A stretch of 64,000 nucleotides of DNA from Bradyrhizobium sp. CB2312 (GTDB taxonomy: Bacteria; Pseudomonadota; Alphaproteobacteria; Rhizobiales; Xanthobacteraceae). The position numbers and the translations under genes are program-made. A model generated the notes under the pieces. The model was not told the DNA's origin and did not search any database. It saw nothing but the letters and a program-made list of their open reading frames with translations. Below are positions 28,996 to 37,775 of this stretch, piece after piece. The stretch covers positions 7,833,501 through 7,897,500 of the forward strand of contig NZ_CP121668.1 of NCBI RefSeq assembly GCF_029714425.1, read 5' to 3'. How positions within the stretch are numbered: the stretch's first letter is position 1; each line of letters opens with the position of its first letter.

Positions 28996-30701
28996 TCGGC
29001 CGCTTCCTTGAACTCGTCAGGGAAATACTTGATCACGGAGCTGAGCGGATTCGATGCCGCCTGTCCGAGCCCGCAGATCGAGGCATCGCGCATCGCCTGG
29101 CTCAATTCTTCCAGCAGAGCACGGTTCCAGACCGGCTTCTGCATCAGCAGCGCCGCCTTCTGGGTTCCGACCCGGCATGGCGTGCACTGGCCGCAGCTCT
29201 CGTCCTCGAAGAACTTCATCAGGTTCAATGCTGCCGCGCGCACGCTGTCCTTCTGCGACAGGATCACGATCGCGGCCGAGCCGATGAAGCAGCCGTATTT
29301 TTCCAGCGTGCCGAAATCGAGCGGAATGTCGTCCATCGACGCCGGCAGGATGCCGCCGGAGGCGCCGCCCGGCAGGTACGCATAGAACTGATGGCCGTCG
29401 GCCATGCCGCCGCAATATTCGTCGATCAGCTCGCGCACGGTGATGCCCGCGGGCGCGAGCTTCATGCCGGGATTTTTCACGCGGCCCGAGACCGAGAAGC
29501 TGCGCAGGCCGTGCCGCTCATGGCGGCCATGGCCCTTCCACCAGTCGGCACCCTTCTCGACGATGTCGCGTACCCACCACAGCGTCTCGATATTGTTGAT
29601 CAGCGTCGGCAGGCCGAACAGGCCGACCTGGAACGGATAGGGCGGCTTGTGCCTGGGCAGGCCGCGCTTGCCCTCGATGCTTTCCAGCAGCGAGGATTCC
29701 TCGCCGCAGATGTAGGCACCGGCGCCGCGGCGCATGTGCAGCGTCGGGCCACCCGGCGGAAGCTTTGCGATCTCGCGCTCCAAAATCTCGCGCGAGGCCG
29801 GATATTCGTCACGCAGATAGATGTAGACGTCGGACGCCTGCACCACATGCGCGCCGATCAGCATGCCCTCGATGAAGCGGTGCGGATCGGTTTCGAGATA
29901 ATAGCGGTCCTTGAACGTGCCGGGCTCGCCCTCGTCGCCGTTGATCGCCATCAGCCGCGGACCGGGCTCACCCAGCACCGCGCGCCATTTGCGCCCGGTG
30001 GGGAAGCCGGCGCCGCCGAGGCCGCGCAGCGAGGCGTCGTCGAGCGCCTTCAGCAGATCGTCCTTCGACAATTCGCCGGAGCGCACGCGATTGAGCAGCT
30101 TGTACCCGCCGCCGGCGACATAGGCGTCATAGTCGATATAATCAGGCAAATGCGCGTGGGTGTCATCGGCCTTCGCGGCCGCCATCACATTGGCGACGGT
30201 CGCATGATCGACGAAGTTGTGGCCGACCTCAGCCGCCGGCGCGGTATCGCAGCGGCCGACGCAGGGCGCGCGCACGACGCGGATGCCGGGACCCGAGGCA
30301 TCTTGCAAATCCGCGAGCAACTTTTCGCCGCCGAGCATCGCGCAGGTCAGCGAGTCGCAGACACGGATCGTCAGCGGCGGAACGTTCGGCTCGCCTTCCT
30401 TCACCACGTCGAAATGCGCGTAGAAGGTCGCGGTCTCGAACACTTCGGCAAAGGCGAGCTTCATCTCATCGGCGAGCGCTGCAAGATGCGCGGCCGAGAT
30501 CTGGTGATATTTGTCCTGGATCAGGTGGAGATATTCGATCAGGAGATCGCGCCGCCGCGGGCGATCGCCGAGAAGCTGCTCGATCTCGTGCGCGGCGGTC
30601 GGATCGACCTGCCGGCCCTTGGGCGTGGCCTTGGCGCGTCGGCGCCCCTCGCCCGGATGCTCGAATTCCCTGACCTTGTGAACGTCGTCGTTGCTGCTCA
30701 T
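28992..30701 (-). CDS. fdsB: formate dehydrogenase diaphorase subunit, FdsG-FdsB fusion
   Basis: 569 aa. Residues about 35-190 are a NuoE/FdsG-like [2Fe-2S] domain (cysteines in VCDSLTCAMLG and RAPCVGRCDTAPA). About 200-560 are a NuoF/FdsB-like FMN/NADH domain with GLGGAGFPTGRKW, the NADH loop GDEGEPGTFKDR, GAGAYICGEESSLLES and the 4Fe-4S motif ESCGQCTPCRVG. It passes formate electrons to NAD+. In the Cupriavidus and Rhodobacter systems FdsG and FdsB are separate proteins; here they are one chain. First gene of the operon, followed directly by fdsA. Confidence 0.93.
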   Translation of the reverse strand: MSSNDDVHKVREFEHPGEGRRRAKATPKGRQVDPTAAHEIEQLLGDRPRRRDLLIEYLHLIQDKYHQISAAHLAALADEMKLAFAEVFETATFYAHFDVVKEGEPNVPPLTIRVCDSLTCAMLGGEKLLADLQDASGPGIRVVRAPCVGRCDTAPAAEVGHNFVDHATVANVMAAAKADDTHAHLPDYIDYDAYVAGGGYKLLNRVRSGELSKDDLLKALDDASLRGLGGAGFPTGRKWRAVLGEPGPRLMAINGDEGEPGTFKDRYYLETDPHRFIEGMLIGAHVVQASDVYIYLRDEYPASREILEREIAKLPPGGPTLHMRRGAGAYICGEESSLLESIEGKRGLPRHKPPYPFQVGLFGLPTLINNIETLWWVRDIVEKGADWWKGHGRHERHGLRSFSVSGRVKNPGMKLAPAGITVRELIDEYCGGMADGHQFYAYLPGGASGGILPASMDDIPLDFGTLEKYGCFIGSAAIVILSQKDSVRAAALNLMKFFEDESCGQCTPCRVGTQKAALLMQKPVWNRALLEELSQAMRDASICGLGQAASNPLSSVIKYFPDEFKEAAE

Positions 30702-30843
30702 GGAAACGTCGCGTTCTCCTCAAAAGCGCGATGACCTCAGGCGGCATCGCCCTCGCGATCCGCCCTCATTTTCAGACCTGACACTCGGGAACCGCGTCGC
30801 CCGCATCCCGCGGATCAGGCCTCATTCCAGGCAACTCTAGCCT

Positions 30844-30855
30844 CTGGTATACCAG
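30844..30855. promoter_or_regulatory. palindromic operator upstream of the formate dehydrogenase operon
   Basis: A perfect 12-bp palindrome CTGGTATACCAG in the 250-bp region between the fds operon and the PsiF-like gene, both on the minus strand, about 145 bp upstream of the fdsGB start. The TGGTATACCA core is typical of FCD-type GntR sites. No cognate regulator gene lies beside it; the GntR at 21629 has a related but different palindrome. Confidence 0.6.
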
Positions 30856-30951
30856 GTGCCAAGTGAATTTAGAACGTGTCTATAGTCATTTAGGGGGCGG
30901 ACAGCCGCCCTGCCGCGCCCCCTTACGCAAACTGTTCGCGGGAACCTTGGC

Positions 30952-31227
30952 TCAGGTCTTGTTCATGCAGTCTTCGATGTAGAACCAGCGATCGTCGCCG
31001 ATCAGGCCCTTCGACTTCACCTCGCCGCGGCAGGCCTTCAGCTTCGGCTTGTTGGCGGACCACTTCGCCTTCATGTCCTTCAGCTTCTGCATGGTGAGCT
31101 TGATCTTGCCCGGCTTGGCTTCGGTCGTCGCGGCCGGGGCAGCGGGCGCGGTCGCTGTCTGTGCCGACGCGGTGTGGAGGCCCGCGGCCAGCAGCATGGC
31201 AGCGAGGCAGATACGGGTGCGAAGCAT
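30952..31227 (-). CDS. small exported protein with a PsiF-like repeat
   Basis: 91 aa from MLRTRICLAAMLLAAGLHTA (signal peptide ending ASAQ). An Ala/Pro linker follows, then a lysine-rich segment with KLKACRGEVKSKGLIGDD and EDCMNKT. The two cysteines and spacing resemble one PsiF repeat. Its role is unknown. It is 90 bp downstream of the antiporter gene on the same strand and might be cotranscribed. An ATG seven codons earlier (31248) is the alternative start. Confidence 0.65.
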   Translation of the reverse strand: MLRTRICLAAMLLAAGLHTASAQTATAPAAPAATTEAKPGKIKLTMQKLKDMKAKWSANKPKLKACRGEVKSKGLIGDDRWFYIEDCMNKT

Positions 31228-31317
31228 TGAGGTCCCCCTAAGTCCCATTCCTGGTGATGTCTAAAAGGCGAACGCTGCGGGATGCGGATGAACATCCCGC
31301 AGCAGTCTCGACGGCGA

Positions 31318-32973
31318 TCAGAAGATCTTGACCGCGCTTTCCAGCGTCTTCCAGACACCCCAGAGCAGGGGAATGCCGACGAAGGCCCAGAACAGCGCCG
31401 CCTTGGCATCAAGCCCGCCAAAGCCGATACCGTAGGAGCCGTGCGGCCCCGCGGCGGCCGCGCTGGCGCTGGCCGCCTGCAGCTTGGCAACGTCGGCCTC
31501 TTTCATGTGCCACTTCGCATCGACCGGCTTGACCAGGTAGTTACAGATCAGGCCCGCGATCAGCATCGCGCACAGGATGTACATCGTCGTGTTGTAGAGC
31601 TGGTCCCGCGGCACGCCGGCTGCGAGCTGGAACTCGCGGATGTAGTTCACCACGACCGGGCCGATGATTCCGGCGGTCGACCACGCCGTCAGCAGCCGGC
31701 CATGGATGGCGCCGACAAACTGGGTACCGAACATGTCGGCGAGGTAAGCCGGCACGGTGGCGAAGCCGCCGCCATACATCGACAGGATGATGCCGAAGCC
31801 GAGCACGAAGAGGAGCTTCGAGCCCATCGCCGCGAAGGTCGGCGCCAGCGCGTAGAGCACGATGCCGAGGATGAAGAACGTGTAGTAGGTGTTCTTGCGT
31901 CCGATCTTGTCCGACAGCGACGCCCAGAAGAAGCGGCCGCCGATGTTGAACAGCGACAGCAATCCGGCAAAGCCCGCGGCGATCGCGGCGATCTGCGCCT
32001 TCTGGCCGGCGTCGAGCGCGTTGAAGCCCACATCCGGCAGGCCGATCAGCTTGCCGGCGAAGATCTCCTGCAGCATCGGCGAGGCCATGCCGATCACGCC
32101 GATACCCGCCGACACGTTAAGACAGAGCACCCACCAGATCAGCCAGAACTGCGGCGTCTTGTGCGCGTCGTTGAGATGGACGTTGTTCTTCGAGATCATC
32201 GCGTTCGCCTTGGTCGGCGGGGTCCAGCCCTCCGGCTGCCAGCCGGGCGGCGGCAGGCGATAGCGGAACGCGCCGATCATCATGAACACGAAGTAGATGA
32301 CGCCCATCGCGACGAAGGTTTCCCAGACGCCGACGGAGGTCGGGCTCTTGAAATAGTTCATCAGAAGGTTCGCCAGCGGCGCACCGATCATGGCGCCGCC
32401 GCCGAAGCCCATGATGGCCATGCCGGTCGCCATGCCGCGGCGGTCCGGAAACCACTTCACCAGCGTCGACACCGGCGAGATGTAGCCGAGGCCGAGACCG
32501 ATGCCGCCGATCACACCCGAACCCAGCCACAACAGCCAGAGCTGATGGGTGTAGACGCCGATCGCGCCGAGGAAGAGGCCGCCGCACCAGCACAGCGCCG
32601 AGACGAAACCGGCCTTGCGCGGACCCACCCGCTCCAACCAGCCGCCCCAGACCGCCGCCGCGATCCCGAGCAGCACGAAGAACAGCGTGTACATCCACCC
32701 CATGCTGGCGACCTTCCAGTCGCAGCTGGTCGTGAACAGCTCCTGAAACAGCGAAATGTCCCCGCAGGTCTTCGGCGCGGTCAATCCGATCGCGCGCGAC
32801 AACGGCAGCCAGAACACCGAGAAGCCGTAGGCCATGCCGATGCAGAGATGGATGCACAGCGCAGCGGGCGGCACCAGCCAGCGATTGAAGCCGGCAGTCG
32901 CGATGGTCCGCTCGCGATCCAGAAAGCCCCCGCCGGCGCCCGATAGTGTTCCGGCGCTCTCGATTGTTGTCAT
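31318..32973 (-). CDS. oxalate/formate antiporter-family MFS transporter
   Basis: A 551-aa MFS carrier of the OFA family with about 12-14 helices. It has an OFA-like FNRWLVPPAALCIHLCIGMA opening, WFPDRRGMATGMAIMGFGGG in the middle, and NIGGRFFWASLSDKIGRKN as the second-half signature. The ATG at 32973 is preceded by a strong GGGGAGGA Shine-Dalgarno, ruling out longer starts. Beside a formate dehydrogenase it probably imports oxalate or exchanges it for formate. The exact substrate is an inference from family and context. Confidence 0.88.
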   Translation of the reverse strand: MTTIESAGTLSGAGGGFLDRERTIATAGFNRWLVPPAALCIHLCIGMAYGFSVFWLPLSRAIGLTAPKTCGDISLFQELFTTSCDWKVASMGWMYTLFFVLLGIAAAVWGGWLERVGPRKAGFVSALCWCGGLFLGAIGVYTHQLWLLWLGSGVIGGIGLGLGYISPVSTLVKWFPDRRGMATGMAIMGFGGGAMIGAPLANLLMNYFKSPTSVGVWETFVAMGVIYFVFMMIGAFRYRLPPPGWQPEGWTPPTKANAMISKNNVHLNDAHKTPQFWLIWWVLCLNVSAGIGVIGMASPMLQEIFAGKLIGLPDVGFNALDAGQKAQIAAIAAGFAGLLSLFNIGGRFFWASLSDKIGRKNTYYTFFILGIVLYALAPTFAAMGSKLLFVLGFGIILSMYGGGFATVPAYLADMFGTQFVGAIHGRLLTAWSTAGIIGPVVVNYIREFQLAAGVPRDQLYNTTMYILCAMLIAGLICNYLVKPVDAKWHMKEADVAKLQAASASAAAAGPHGSYGIGFGGLDAKAALFWAFVGIPLLWGVWKTLESAVKIF

Positions 32974-33289
32974 GTAGTCCTCCCCTGCAGTTGCCCTTCT
33001 GAGCACCCTGCCGCTGCGATCCTGTTTTCTCAGCCCGTTGCAGCGCAGCCAATTGTCCCTGCTGCTCCGCAAAATCATCCGACGCGCGCCAGGATCGTCG
33101 CGCGCATCCGAAAAGTTAACCCCGCGAGCGGGGCGCTATGCCGATACGACGTGCAAGCTTCGTGTGGCCCATTGATCCGCGTATCGCAGACAAGACTCAA
33201 CCTCCGCGCCTGCACGGACATTGTCAATTGGGGCAGAAGCCGTGATTGATGTCGATAGACAAAAGGTCGGTATCAGCGCGGTAACGTGC
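32974..33289. other. promoter region of the antiporter gene
   Basis: No gene is recognised between the antiporter start and tusA (both minus strand). An AT-richer patch (about 33215-33265) could hold a promoter. No clear palindromic operator is seen. Confidence 0.4.
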
Positions 33290-33553
33290 TCAAGAACGCA
33301 GCGCACCATTGACGTCTGCTATCGGACCATTCGCTTTTTCTATCAAGAACACGATGCGCGCGTCGTTGCGCTCGGTGATCTCCACCGTGTCGCCCGTCTC
33401 GCGGATCAGGTTCGGAATGTCAATCACCGACAACGGATCGGTGCAGTGCACTTCGAGCTGATCGCCCGGCTGTAACGGCTTCAGCGCCTTGCGCGTTTTC
33501 AAGGCAGGCAGCGGGCATTTCAAGCCGGTGAGATCAAGCGTCGTTCTGGTCAT
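33290..33553 (-). CDS. tusA: TusA-family sulfur carrier protein
   Basis: 87 aa with the family active site LDLTGLKCPLPALKTRKAL, the conserved Cys being in the CPxP motif. TusA-like proteins relay persulfide sulfur for tRNA thiolation, Moco synthesis and, in E. coli, formate dehydrogenase maturation. It lies 45 bp downstream of moeA on the same strand. With fdhD close by, a role in sulfurating the formate dehydrogenase cofactor is plausible. Confidence 0.9.
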   Translation of the reverse strand: MTRTTLDLTGLKCPLPALKTRKALKPLQPGDQLEVHCTDPLSVIDIPNLIRETGDTVEITERNDARIVFLIEKANGPIADVNGALRS

Positions 33554-33598
33554 GGGCGCAACATGGCGGGGCGAAGCGTTGGCGTCAACGAAGGGGCG

Positions 33599-34855
33599 TC
33601 AGAGCAGATCCGCATAGGGCAGGAAACCCACGCTCTGGCCGGGCTCGACACGAATGACGTCCTCGCCGAGCTCGATGAGACCGTCGGTCTCGACCAGCGA
33701 CGACAACAGGCCGGCGCCCTCGCGCGGGAACTTGACTGCCTCCAGCGCGCCATCCTCTCCGCGCCGCAAGGTCGCGCGAACATATTCGCGGCGGCCGATC
33801 TTCTTCTTGTAGGTGAACGCGGCGCGCACGGGGATCGGCGACAGCGGCTCGGGCAGGCTGCCGGCGAGCGCCAGCACGGTCGGCCGCACCACATGGACGA
33901 AGGTGACGAAGCTCGCGACGGGATTGCCGGGTAGACCAATCAGCGGCGTGCCCTCGATGATGCCCATCGCCACGGGCCGTCCGGGCTTGATCGCCATCCG
34001 CCACAACACCAGCGAGCCGATGCTCTCCACCGCCGCCTTGACGTGGTCCTCCTCGCCGGTCGAGACGCCGCCGGTGGTGAGGATTAAGTCATGCTCACCC
34101 GCAACCTGCTTCAAACCATTCGCGAGCGAAGTCCGTTCATCGCGCACGATGCCGAGATCGCTGACCTCGCAGCCGAGCCGGCGCAGCATCGCCATCAGCA
34201 TGAAACGGTTGGAATCGAACAGCTGCGAGGCGGCGCGCGGCTCGCCGGGCGAGGCCAGTTCGTCGCCGGTCGAGAACACCGCGACGCGGATGCGCCTGAT
34301 CACGTCGAGCTTGGTCAGGCCGAACGCCGCGGCAAGCGCGACATGCTGCGGCCGCAAGCGCTGGCCGGCGCGCAGCGCGATCTGTCCTTGAGGGATATCC
34401 TCGCCCGCAGGACGTACATTCGCGCCGGGCTTCAATCCCGCCGGCAGCACGATCTTGCCTGATGCATCGATGCGGACATCTTCCTGCATGAAGACGGTTT
34501 CGGCGCCCGGCGGCATCGGCGCGCCCGTGAAGATGCGCGCGGTATGGCCCGGTTTGATCGGCGCATCCGCAGCCCCACCGGCCTGGATGCGGCCATCGAG
34601 CGGCAACGCCTGCTCCGCACTTTGCGGAAGATCGGCATTGCGTACGGCGTAACCGTCAACGGCGGAGTTGGTGAACGGCGGCAGCGGCAGCGGCGCTGCG
34701 ATATCCCGCGCCAGCACGCGGCCATCCGCATCGACAAGCGCGACCGTTTCGAGATCAGTGATCGCGTTGACACGGGTCGTGATCAGGCCAACGGCCTCGT
34801 CGACCGACATCATCGGTCCGCCGAAGGCAAAGCAATCGTCAGACAGTTGCGCCAT
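33599..34855 (-). CDS. moeA: molybdopterin molybdenumtransferase MoeA
   Basis: A 418-aa MoeA, which inserts molybdate into adenylylated molybdopterin. It has ALVDADGRVLARDIAAPLPL, PPFTNSAVDGYAVRNADL, the RIFTGAPMPPGAETVFMQED segment, VFSTGDELASPGE and the MPT-binding LTTGGVSTGEEDHVKAAV. All main domains are present, so this is the canonical copy among three MoeA-like genes here. Nine bases after mobB; operon mobB-moeA-tusA. Confidence 0.94.
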   Translation of the reverse strand: MAQLSDDCFAFGGPMMSVDEAVGLITTRVNAITDLETVALVDADGRVLARDIAAPLPLPPFTNSAVDGYAVRNADLPQSAEQALPLDGRIQAGGAADAPIKPGHTARIFTGAPMPPGAETVFMQEDVRIDASGKIVLPAGLKPGANVRPAGEDIPQGQIALRAGQRLRPQHVALAAAFGLTKLDVIRRIRVAVFSTGDELASPGEPRAASQLFDSNRFMLMAMLRRLGCEVSDLGIVRDERTSLANGLKQVAGEHDLILTTGGVSTGEEDHVKAAVESIGSLVLWRMAIKPGRPVAMGIIEGTPLIGLPGNPVASFVTFVHVVRPTVLALAGSLPEPLSPIPVRAAFTYKKKIGRREYVRATLRRGEDGALEAVKFPREGAGLLSSLVETDGLIELGEDVIRVEPGQSVGFLPYADLL

Positions 34856-34864
34856 GGTGCCTCG

Positions 34865-35392
34865 TCAGCGCGTCGCAGCGCTTTTTGCCACCGCTTCCTC
34901 GACCGGCATCGCCGCCCGCAGCATCAGTGCCGCGGCAGCCTCGATATCATCGAGATGGACAGTCGGCAGCCGCGTGTCAATCGCGACATCGGTCGCGATC
35001 CCGGCAATGCCGGGATCGTCGGGAAACAGCAGCGGCTTGCCGTTGGCGGCGCGGTGCACCTCGATCTTGCGATGCGGCTCGCGCTTGAAGCCTTCGACCA
35101 CGACGAGATCGACGGCCGACAGCTTGCCCAATAGTTCCGGCAGCCGCGGCTCCGCTGCACCGCGCAACTCGTGCATCAGGGCCCAGCGGTTTGAGGAGGC
35201 CACCAGCACCTCGGCCGCGCCCGCCTCGCGATGCCGCCAGGAATCCTTGCCGGGCACATCGACGTCGAACTGGTGATGCGCGTGCTTGATGACGGAGACA
35301 CGCAGGCCCTGCGCGTTGAAATGCGGGATCAGCCGCGTCAACAGCGTGGTCTTGCCCGCACCGCTCCAGCCTGCAAGGCCGATGACTTTCAT
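34865..35392 (-). CDS. mobB: molybdopterin-guanine dinucleotide biosynthesis adaptor MobB
   Basis: A 175-aa P-loop GTPase beginning MKVIGLAGWSGAGKTTLLTR (Walker A GWSGAGKT). The family HAHHQFDVDVPGKDSWRHRE stretch and VVVEGFKREPHRKIEV follow. MobB assists MobA in making bis-MGD, the cofactor form FdsA needs. The start at 35392 is fixed by the P-loop position; longer frames run antisense to fdhD and mobA. Confidence 0.93.
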   Translation of the reverse strand: MKVIGLAGWSGAGKTTLLTRLIPHFNAQGLRVSVIKHAHHQFDVDVPGKDSWRHREAGAAEVLVASSNRWALMHELRGAAEPRLPELLGKLSAVDLVVVEGFKREPHRKIEVHRAANGKPLLFPDDPGIAGIATDVAIDTRLPTVHLDDIEAAAALMLRAAMPVEEAVAKSAATR

Positions 35393-35446
35393 ACCGTCCA
35401 ATCTCCGCCAACGGCTCGCCAGCCGATGGAACCACCGTCCCCTCCC

Positions 35447-35526
35447 CGTCATTGCGAGCGGAGCGAAGCAATCCAGACTGCTGCCGCGGAAAAGTTCTGG
35501 ATTGCTTCGCTGCGCTCGCAATGACG
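35447..35526. repeat. dispersed palindromic repeat, family A copy 2
   Basis: A near-perfect 80-bp palindrome: 30-bp arms (35447-35476 and 35497-35526) with one mismatch around a 20-bp centre. The arms begin CGTCATTGCGAGCGGAGCG and end CGCTCGCAATGACG. It sits in the divergent mobB/fdhD intergenic region; the same family occurs at 25967-26054. Confidence 0.9.
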
Positions 35527-35599
35527 AGCGGAGGCATTTTGCCCATTCCCCGCCATGCTTATATCGGCTTGACCCGAATGTCATGCTAACGTCACGGCC

Positions 35600-36490
35600 A
35601 TGATGAAGATCGACAAAGCCCCGGTGCCCCTGATCGTCCCCAATCCGGACGACCCGCGCCTGACCCAGAGCGTGACCGGGACCGACCAGACCGGCGCCAG
35701 GGTCGAGATCAAGGTGCCGATGGAACGGCCGCTGACGCTCTATTTGAACGCCCAGGAGATCGTCACCATGATGACGATCGGCGACTATCCGGAATATCTG
35801 GCGCTCGGCTACCTGCTGAACCAGAACATGCTGAAATATAGTGACGCCGTCACCGAGGTCGAATACGACGACGACCTCCAGGTGGTCGTGGTGCGCACCG
35901 AGCACCACACCAATTTCGAAGCCAAGCTGAAGAAGCGCACGCAGACTTCGGGCTGCGCGCAGGGCACGGCCTTCGGCGATCTGTTGGAGGCCGTCGAGAG
36001 CGTCGCGCTGCCAAAGGCCGAGCTGCGTACTTCCTGGCTCTACCAGATGACGCAGACCATCAACACCATGCCCTCGCTTTATCTCGAGGCCGGCGCGATC
36101 CACGGCTGCGTGCTGTGCAAGGAGGGCACCCCGCTCTGCTACACCGAGGATGTCGGCCGCCACAACGCCGTCGACAAGATCGCCGGCTGGATGTACCGCC
36201 ACGGCGTCGATGCCAGCGACAAGATCCTCTACACCACGGGACGCCTTACCTCGGAGATGGTGATCAAGACCGTGCGGATGGGCATTCCGATCCTGGTGTC
36301 GCGCTCCGGCTTCACCGCCTGGGGCGTCGATCTCGCACGGCAGGTCGGCCTGACTCTGGTCGGCCGCACCCGCGGCAAGCGCTTCATCGTGCTCGCGGGC
36401 GAAAAGCGGATCGTCTACGACCAGAACCTCGCTTACGTCGAGGAGGAGTCGGCCAAGCACAAGCGCAAGGGTGAAGGTGGTGACGATTAG
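35600..36490 (+). CDS. fdhD: formate dehydrogenase sulfurtransferase/accessory protein FdhD (FdsC-like)
   Basis: A 296-aa FdhD family protein that delivers sulfur to, and chaperones, the bis-MGD of formate dehydrogenase. Conserved parts are [48 protein letters not shown] and [14 protein letters not shown]. The usual CxxC sulfur-transfer loop is altered: TSGCAQG keeps only the first Cys (about residue 119). ATG codons at 35600 and 35603 are both possible. It overlaps mobA by 20 bp, making a fdhD-mobA operon divergent from mobB-moeA-tusA. Confidence 0.93.
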   Translation: MMKIDKAPVPLIVPNPDDPRLTQSVTGTDQTGARVEIKVPMERPLTLYLNAQEIVTMMTIGDYPEYLALGYLLNQNMLKYSDAVTEVEYDDDLQVVVVRTEHHTNFEAKLKKRTQTSGCAQGTAFGDLLEAVESVALPKAELRTSWLYQMTQTINTMPSLYLEAGAIHGCVLCKEGTPLCYTEDVGRHNAVDKIAGWMYRHGVDASDKILYTTGRLTSEMVIKTVRMGIPILVSRSGFTAWGVDLARQVGLTLVGRTRGKRFIVLAGEKRIVYDQNLAYVEEESAKHKRKGEGGDD

Positions 36491-37112
36491 CATTCCCGCG
36501 ACGCAAGGCGTGCTGCTCGCCGGCGGCCTGGCACGGCGCATGGGCGGCGGCGACAAGCCGATGCGCACCATCGGCGGCCGCACCATTCTGGAGCGCGTGA
36601 TCGCGCGCCTTTCGCCTCAGTGCAGCGGATTGATCCTGAACGCCAACGGCGATCCCGCGCGCTTCGCAGCGTTCGGCTTGCAGGTGGTCGCCGACGACGT
36701 GCCCGGCTTCCCCGGTCCGCTCGCCGGCATTTTGGCTGCGCTCGACTGGACCGCGGCGAACCGTCCTGGCATCGAGTGGGTGCTCAGCGCCGCCGGCGAC
36801 TGTCCGTTCCTGCCGCGCGATCTCGTCGCGCGCCTGCACGAAGTGCGAACACGGGAGAACGCCCAGCTCGCGGTCGCGGCATCCGGCGATCAGTCGCATC
36901 CGGTGATCGGATTGTGGCGCGTCGCCTTGCGCAACGAGCTGCGCCACGCACTGGTCGTCGAGGACCTCCGCAAGATCGACCGCTGGACCGCGCGCTATCC
37001 GCTCGCGACGGTGACGTGGCCAGCCGAGCCGCTCGATCCGTTCTTCAATGCCAACACGGTCGACGACATTGCCGAGGCCGAGCGGCTGGCGGCGCTGGAT
37101 GACGCAGCTTGA
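36471..37112 (+). CDS. mobA: molybdenum cofactor guanylyltransferase MobA
   Basis: 213 aa; it adds GMP to molybdopterin to form the guanine-dinucleotide cofactor. The nucleotidyltransferase signature [19 protein letters not shown] is at residues about 13-31, with [11 protein letters not shown] and [14 protein letters not shown] (metal-binding Asp) following. The GTG at 36471 overlaps the end of fdhD; a GTG at 36477 is an alternative. Confidence 0.93.
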   Translation: MKVVTISIPATQGVLLAGGLARRMGGGDKPMRTIGGRTILERVIARLSPQCSGLILNANGDPARFAAFGLQVVADDVPGFPGPLAGILAALDWTAANRPGIEWVLSAAGDCPFLPRDLVARLHEVRTRENAQLAVAASGDQSHPVIGLWRVALRNELRHALVVEDLRKIDRWTARYPLATVTWPAEPLDPFFNANTVDDIAEAERLAALDDAA

Positions 37113-37118
37113 GCCACC

Positions 37119-37430
37119 TTACGACTTTGGAAACTCGTTGAGCAGCTGCGCCCAGATGATCGCGAAGGCGATCAGGCCGCAGATAGCTACGAGCGTGGTA
37201 AACCGCGGCAGCCAGTTCATCGCAACCAGCAGCCAAACCGGCAGGAAGAACAGCCCAAAGATCATGCCGAGCGGAAACACCGCGAGCCATTGAAAGCCGG
37301 TGCCGTCGCCCTGGGGGACATGGGCGATGAAATAGAAGGTGTAGAGCCAGAACAACGTCCCAGCAGCAGCGACGAGCGCGGCGATCTTGCGGAAATTAAG
37401 GGGTGTGGGCGCGGTCATGGCTTGGCTCAT
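37119..37430 (-). CDS. small membrane protein with three helices, unknown function
   Basis: About 103 residues (MSQAMTAPTPLNFRKIAALV onwards) with hydrophobic segments around 14-32, 46-66 and 75-95. The start may be 37430 or 37418 (MTAPTP); an AAGGAG lies just upstream of the first. It is convergent with mobA, only 6 bp from its stop. No family recognised. Confidence 0.6.
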   Translation of the reverse strand: MSQAMTAPTPLNFRKIAALVAAAGTLFWLYTFYFIAHVPQGDGTGFQWLAVFPLGMIFGLFFLPVWLLVAMNWLPRFTTLVAICGLIAFAIIWAQLLNEFPKS

Positions 37431-37529
37431 GCTCCTTGGTCGCGGCGGCGGCCGTTGGCGTTCATGGGACGATCGAACCGTACCGAGGCTGGAAGCGACT
37501 ACTGATCGGGACATGCCTCCGGATCAGCC

Positions 37530-37775
37530 ATGGTCATCTCTCTTCTGACTGCCGTCTTCGAAGTCGTCGATTTCGTGTTTGATCTCTCGGTCGCGATCGA
37601 TCGCACGAAGCGACTGAGCGGACAGGCCACGGGCAGCGATCAGATCGTAGACGTCCCGCCTGACCCGAAGCCACTGCCACCTGCCGCCCAGCGCGCGCTC
37701 GCCGAGGCCGAGGAGCAGGAACGCGCAAGAGAGCACACCGCTCAAGCCGCCAGCGGCACCGACAAGGCGTCGTAG
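37530..37775 (+). CDS. small hypothetical protein (81 aa)
   Basis: It starts MVISLLTAVFEVVDFVFDLS (hydrophobic or amphipathic helix), then a polar half rich in Pro, Ala and Glu (PPDPKPLPPAAQRALAEAEE). Its last 34 bp overlap the 3' end of the monooxygenase gene on the other strand. The composition looks protein-like, but an opposite-strand frame also exists, so it is tentative. Confidence 0.4.
   Translation: MVISLLTAVFEVVDFVFDLSVAIDRTKRLSGQATGSDQIVDVPPDPKPLPPAAQRALAEAEEQERAREHTAQAASGTDKAS

Noticed and set aside
26551..29385. A 944-codon open frame on the plus strand
   Set aside because: Antisense to fdsA, whose iron-sulfur and Mo motifs are unmistakable; composition typical of a shadow frame.
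29391..30734. A 447-codon open frame on the plus strand
   Set aside because: Antisense to the FdsG-FdsB fusion; no domain recognised.
31282..32946. A 554-codon open frame on the plus strand
   Set aside because: Antisense to the OFA-family transporter with clear transmembrane pattern; highly charged shadow composition.
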